From JACCZR01 sp963830065 (lineage in GTDB: Bacteria > Actinomycetota > Thermoleophilia > Solirubrobacterales > Thermoleophilaceae), in contig CAWHLA010000007.1 of assembly GCA_963830065.1 (NCBI GenBank), positions 293,382 through 357,381 on the forward strand: a DNA stretch of 64,000 nucleotides, given 5' to 3'. The position numbers and the translations under genes were made by a program. The notes below the pieces were generated by a model. The model was not told where the DNA came from, ran no database searches, and saw nothing but the letters and a program-made list of their open reading frames with translations. Shown piece after piece: positions 59,725 through 64,000 of this stretch (the first letter of the stretch is position 1; every line of letters begins with the position of its first letter).

Positions 59725-61089
59725 TCAGGCGGCCTGGGCCGAGCGCCCCTCGCGGGGGAGCGCGGCCCGCAGGGCGCTGCGCAGGTCCGCGAGCTGCGGG
59801 CCGGGGCGCAAGACGGGCTGCAGCCCGAACTTCGCGGCCTCGGCCAGACGCCGGTCGGGGTGCGCCGCGTGGCGCAGCTCGCCGGTCAGCCCCAGCTCCC
59901 CGAAGGCGCCCAGCGGCCGGGCGCCGTCGCCCAGCGGAATGCCTTTCGCGGCGCTTACCAGAGCGAGCGCAATGGCCAGGTCGGCCCCCGGCTCGTCCAC
60001 CCGCACGCCCCCGGCCACCGACACGAACACGTCGCTGGAGCCGAGCCCCGGCCCCCCGTGTCGCGCCAGCACGGCCAGCACGAGAGCCAGGCGGTTGCGG
60101 TCGACCCCGTTGGCCACCCGGCGCGGCGGCACGAGCTCGCTGGGTGCCACCAGCGCCTGCACCTCCACCAGCAGCGGCCGTGAGCCCTCCATCGAGCAGA
60201 GCACGACCGAGCCAGGGGCTCGCGTCGCCTCGGCCACGAAGCGCTCTGAGGCGTCGGCCACCTCGACCAGGCCCTCCTCGCGCATCTCGAACACACCCGC
60301 CTCGCTGGTCGAACCGAAGCGGTTCTTCAGCGCCCGCAGGGTGCGGTAGGTGCGCTCGCGCTCGCCCTCGAAGCTGAGCACGCAGTCCACCAGGTGCTCG
60401 AGCACGCGCGGCCCGGCCAGCGCGCCCTCCTTGGTCACGTGGCCCACGAGGATCACCGCGGGGCCGCCGGCCTTGGCGACCCGGGCCAGACGCCCCGCCA
60501 CCTCCCGCACCTGGCCCACCGAGCCGGGAGCACCGGTCAGACCGGCGGCGTTGAGCACCTGCACGGAGTCGACCACGCACACCTCGGGCTGTTCGGCCTC
60601 CACCGTCGCGGCCACCGTGTCGAGGTCGGTCTCGGCCACGATCGGCACCTGCAACGCGTGGGGTCCCAGCCGCTCGGCCCGCAGCCGCACCTGAGCCGCC
60701 GACTCCTCGCCGCTGACGTAGAGCACCTTGCGGCCGGCCTTGGCCAGGTTGCCGAGCGCGCTGGCGGTGATGGTGGACTTCCCGATCCCCGGGGCGCCGC
60801 CGAGCAGCACCAGCGATCCGGGTACCAGCCCGCCGCCCAGCACCCGGTCGAGCTCGCCGATCCCGGTCTTCAGGCGCGGCGACGTTCGGTGCCTCCACGT
60901 CGGCGAGCGGCGACGGGGCGCAGCGCGTTGGCGCCGCTGCCGCGCGGGCGCCCAGCGCCGCTCGGCGGCCTTGGCCGGCTTGGCCTCCTCGACCATCGTG
61001 TTCCACTCGCCGCAGCCGGGGCAGCGGCCGTGCCATTTGGCGCTCTCCTGCCCGCAGGCGGTGCAGACGTGTCGGGTGGCGGCGGGCAT
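59725..61089 (-). CDS. radA: DNA repair protein RadA (Sms)
   Basis: RadA is a RecA-like motor that extends recombination intermediates. The 454-residue protein has an N-terminal zinc finger (C-T-A-C-G...C-P-G-C-G), Walker A G-G-A-P-G-I-G-K-S-T near residue 97, K-N-R-F-G-S and a C-terminal Lon-like domain. The linker at 60880-60960 reads as Arg-rich sequence in this frame, while a more family-like S-P-L-A-D-V-E-A-P-N-V-A appears in another. Two compensating indels are possible there. Confidence 0.92.
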   Translation of the reverse strand: MPAATRHVCTACGQESAKWHGRCPGCGEWNTMVEEAKPAKAAERRWAPARQRRQRAAPRRRSPTWRHRTSPRLKTGIGELDRVLGGGLVPGSLVLLGGAPGIGKSTITASALGNLAKAGRKVLYVSGEESAAQVRLRAERLGPHALQVPIVAETDLDTVAATVEAEQPEVCVVDSVQVLNAAGLTGAPGSVGQVREVAGRLARVAKAGGPAVILVGHVTKEGALAGPRVLEHLVDCVLSFEGERERTYRTLRALKNRFGSTSEAGVFEMREEGLVEVADASERFVAEATRAPGSVVLCSMEGSRPLLVEVQALVAPSELVPPRRVANGVDRNRLALVLAVLARHGGPGLGSSDVFVSVAGGVRVDEPGADLAIALALVSAAKGIPLGDGARPLGAFGELGLTGELRHAAHPDRRLAEAAKFGLQPVLRPGPQLADLRSALRAALPREGRSAQAA

Positions 61090-61231
61090 CGGATCAGGCT
61101 AAGCGCCGGCGGGGACGCCTTCGCCCCATAAGGGCCACCGCAACCGGCGTCACTCTCGCGGGTTCTGGCTAATCTGGGCCCCCGCCTCGGCTCACCCCCT
61201 CGCGCCATGTACCCTCTTCCGCCTCCTCCTC

Positions 61232-62962
61232 GTGATCTTCGTAGTGGGGCTCGTCTGTGCTTCGCCGGCGTCTGCGCAGCTGGCGGATCCGACGGTTTCG
61301 ATCGGCGACGCGTCCGTGACCGAAGGCGACTCGGGCGACGGTCAACGCAACCTTTACCGTGGAGCTCACGCAGGCGCCGACGGTGACCACGACCGTGGAA
61401 TACGCGACCGCGACGACACGGCCGCGCAACCGGGCGACTACACCCCGAGCCCCGGAACGTCACCTTCGCCCCTACGGAGACCGAGAAGACGATCACGGTG
61501 CCGGTCAACGGCGACACGGTCGACGAGGCGGACGAGACGTTCAAGGTCCAGTTGAGCAACCCCGTGGGCGCCACGATCGCGACGGCGAGGGAGTGGGCAC
61601 GATCGTCGACGACGACGGACCCGGCACGTCTCGGTGAACGATACGACGGCGACGCGAGAGCGCAGCGGGGCACCACGGCGACCTTCACCGTCAGCCTGAG
61701 CGCCGCCTCCGGGCAGGAGGTCAAGGTCGACTACGGAACGCAGGACGGCACCGCCCAGCAGCCTGGTGACTACAGCGAGTACCAGCGGCAGCCTCACCTT
61801 CGCTCCCGGCGAGATGGAGAAGACCGTGTCCGTGCCGGTGCAGGACGACCTGGTCGACGAGGGCGAACGAGAACTTCAGCTCAAGCTTTCCAACCCGCAG
61901 GACGCCACGATCGGCGCCGATGAATCGGCCACGGCGACGATCAAGGACAACGAGCGGCCCGCCGGTCAGCGTTCGCGAACCCGCGGCTGGCCCCGAGGGC
62001 GCCGCCGGCACGACCAGTTTCACCTTCAAGCTCAGGCTCTCGCACCCTCCGAGCCAGCCGGTGACGCGTTCAGTACAGCCACCGTCGGCGGCTCGGCCAG
62101 GCGCCCGCCGACTACGCGACTGCTGCGGCACGGCGCAGTTCACCCGGGACAGGTCGAATCGACGGTCTGTCCAGGTCAGCGATGACAACACGTCGAGCCG
62201 AATGAAGAACTTCAGTCTGATGTCGAACCAGTCCGAGAACGCCTCGATGGGCGACGGCCGGGCTAGGGCACGATCTCAACAACGATCGTGAACCGTCCGC
62301 CCACCGCCAGCTTCTTCGCGAATCCGCCGGACGCCTTCATCGCGAAGGGCGTGCTGCTGGATGCCCGCAACTCGTCGGATCCCGAGGGGCGTCCGCTCAG
62401 CTTCGCCTGGGACTCGACGGCAACGGCAGCTACGAGACCTCGACCGGCTCGGACGCGCTGGTTCTCACTGCCTTCTGCACACCGGGGGCCCAGAGGCTCG
62501 GCCTGAAGGTGACAGACGCGGGAAGCGCCAGCGACGGCACCCGTCGCAGCGACGACCACGAGCCGGACGGTGAACGTGGTCCAGGCCTCCCCTGACAACT
62601 CGTGTGATCAGGTCCCCCCCGCTGTGCAGATCGCACGGATCAACCGGAGCCTGCGGCGCGCGCTCCGGCGCAACCTCGCGGTGCGCCTGCGCTGCTCCGA
62701 GGCCTGCACGATGGTGGCCAGCGCGGGCGTCGACCGCCGGACGGGGCGCCGCCTCGGGCTGCGCGGGCGCCGGCGGACGCTGGGCAAGGCCTCGGGCTCG
62801 TTGATCACCGCAGGGTCGAAACGCCTCAGGATCAAGTTCAGCCGCATCGCCCGCCGCAAGCTGCGCCGAGCCCGGAGGGTCCGGGTGACCCTGCGCTTCA
62901 CGGTCAAGGACGCCGCGCTCAACGAGCTGACACTCCGGCGCACGATCGTCCTGCGTCGCTAG
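61232..62962 (+). pseudogene. Calx-beta/PKD-type secreted surface protein, multiply frameshifted
   Basis: Protein-like pieces run across all three frames. They comprise a signal peptide (V-I-F-V-V-G-L-V-C-A-S-P-A-S-A), about three Calx-beta repeats (T-V-S-I-G-D-A-S-V-T-E-G-D-S-G; T-I-T-V-P-V-N-G-D-T-V-D-E-A-D-E-T-F; S-V-S-V-P-V-Q-D-D-L-V-D-E-G-E-R-E), a PKD-like part (L-D-A-R-N-S-S-D-P-E-G-R-P-L-S-F-A-W) and an Arg-rich C-terminus ending V-T-L-R-F-T-V-K-D-A-A. At least eight frame changes are needed. It is either a decayed adhesin gene or a badly assembled stretch. Confidence 0.7.
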
Positions 62963-63016
62963 CACCCGCAAGGCCGGTTTCGGTCCGTCCGGGCCGCGCG
63001 CTTCCATCGCGCGCCC

Positions 63017-64000
63017 GTGCCTTCACTGCTGGCTCAGCCGCTCGCGTCGTCCGAGTTCCTGGCCGTCGACACCGAGACGAACGGCCTCAACGGCGACCTG
63101 TGCGAGCTGACCGAGGTGGGCGCCGTGCTGGTGGGCGGCGGTGAGCTGCACGAGACCTGGGATTCGTTGACTCGCACCGAGCGCCCGCTCCAGCGCGGCA
63201 TCCAGCGCTTCACCGGCATCACCCAGGCGATGGTCGACACCGCCCCGCCGCCCGCCGAGGTCCTGCCCGAGCTGGCGGACCTGCTCCAGGGCCGCGTGCT
63301 TGTGGCCCACAACGCGCGCTTCGACACGCGCGTACTGAGCGACGCCTTCGAGCGCCAGGGCCTCGACTGGCCCGACCCGCCGGTGGTCTGCACCGTCGCG
63401 CTCGCCCGGCGCTTCGCGCCGCTGGTGCGTCGCCGCGGGCTGGCCTCCCTTGCCGACGCGCTGGGCATCGAGGTCGACGAGGTCCACCGCGCGCTCCCCG
63501 ACGCCCTCACGTGCGCGCGCGTGTTCTGCGCGCTGTTTCCCAAGCTGTGCGCCAACGCACCCACGATCGGCGCCGCGCTGAAGCAGCTCGCCCCCGCCCG
63601 CCGGCGCTCGCGCGAGCGCGAGGAGGCCGAGATGGTCCGCAAGCGGCCGCCGGAGGACCGCCCGGACCTCTCCAAGCTTCCCGACGACCCGGGCGTCTAC
63701 ATCTTCCGCGACGAGCGCGGGAAGCCGCTGTACGTGGGCAAGTCGATCTCGCTGCGCACACGCGCGCGGGCCCACTTCTGCGCGCCCGCGGGCTGGACGG
63801 AGAAGGCGGAGGTCGTCGACTACCGCCCGACCAACTCCGAGCTGGGCGCGCTGGTGCTCGAGAACCGGCTGATCAAGAAATGGCAGCCGCAGGGCAACCG
63901 GCGGCTCAAGCGCACCGACGGCTACGTGTACCTGCGCTGCCGGCTCGAGCCCGCCTATCCGGTCCTCGAGGTGGGGAGCGAGCCGGCCTCGGGCCGGGCC
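63017..64000 (+). CDS. DEDDh exonuclease / GIY-YIG (UvrC-like) protein, cut by the window end
   Basis: The 328 visible codons from GTG 63017 hold a DnaQ-type 3'-5' exonuclease (F-L-A-V-D-T-E-T-N-G-L, H-N-A-R-F-D-T, H-R-A-L-P-D-A) over about residues 14-180. A GIY-YIG domain follows (P-G-V-Y-I-F-R-D-E-R-G-K-P-L-Y-V-G-K-S) from about 220. This is the actinobacterial exonuclease-UvrC-like fusion, probably in DNA repair. The frame is open to the last base. Confidence 0.9.
   Translation, partial: MPSLLAQPLASSEFLAVDTETNGLNGDLCELTEVGAVLVGGGELHETWDSLTRTERPLQRGIQRFTGITQAMVDTAPPPAEVLPELADLLQGRVLVAHNARFDTRVLSDAFERQGLDWPDPPVVCTVALARRFAPLVRRRGLASLADALGIEVDEVHRALPDALTCARVFCALFPKLCANAPTIGAALKQLAPARRRSREREEAEMVRKRPPEDRPDLSKLPDDPGVYIFRDERGKPLYVGKSISLRTRARAHFCAPAGWTEKAEVVDYRPTNSELGALVLENRLIKKWQPQGNRRLKRTDGYVYLRCRLEPAYPVLEVGSEPASGRA

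Overview
The window is about 64 kb of very GC-rich, densely packed chromosomal DNA. Gene starts are often GTG or TTG, and neighbouring genes often overlap by 4 bp (GTGA or ATGA). The gene content (PspAA/PspAB, CarD, DUF4333 and DUF4383 proteins, an RskA-type anti-sigma factor, a double acyl-CoA dehydrogenase, CWB2 lipoprotein, and surface-protein C-termini rich in R-R-x-V-T-L) points to an actinobacterium. My best guess is a soil member of the Thermoleophilia/Solirubrobacterales. No rRNA, CRISPR array, phage or insertion sequence was seen.

Layout. 0-3.3 kb: a zinc/manganese-type ABC transporter with a Zur-like box, then lgt. 3.4-9.3 kb: an M23 peptidase, htpX-pspAB, an SMR efflux gene with a TetR regulator and palindromic operator, and pspA-pspAA with a frameshifted acetyltransferase. 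9.3-15.8 kb: lipoproteins, a CtaG-like protein, an acyl-CoA dehydrogenase, small unknown genes and a methyltransferase. 15.8-32.5 kb: a hydrogen-oxidation island. A Fur-family regulator with a Nur-like box, a nickel transporter and a His-rich protein read rightward. They face a 14 kb leftward operon that carries hypC, a hypC paralogue, hypD, hypE, the small and large subunits of an actinobacterial-type (group 1h-like) [NiFe] hydrogenase, an NfuA/Rieske-like fusion, three unknown proteins, the maturation protease, hypA, hypB, a double-SIS protein, a membrane protein and hypF. An FHA-HTH gene is divergent from the operon across tandem palindromes.

32.5-40 kb: acyl-CoA dehydrogenases, a Ser/Thr kinase, a thiolase and a 3-hydroxyacyl-CoA dehydrogenase, suggesting fatty acid or sterol breakdown. 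Two of these promoters (12.4 and 39.3 kb) share one palindrome. 40-51 kb: a CNNM/CBS protein, pterin carbinolamine dehydratase, a cobalamin-binding-type protein, two glycosyltransferases, rhomboid, sigma/anti-sigma genes and a PlsC-GpsA fusion, then tRNA-Thr. 51.7-61.1 kb: a leftward housekeeping cluster radA-disA-carD-ispD-PHP-ispF-amidase-cysS-rlmB-sigH-like, which resembles both the mycobacterial and the Bacillus orders. 61.2-64 kb: a heavily frameshifted Calx-beta surface protein, and the start of a DEDDh exonuclease/GIY-YIG protein that runs off the end.

The gene set fits an aerobic soil heterotroph that burns fatty acids and supplements its energy by oxidising low levels of hydrogen. 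Several genes contain single-base frameshifts. Some of these may be assembly errors, so broken genes are flagged individually.
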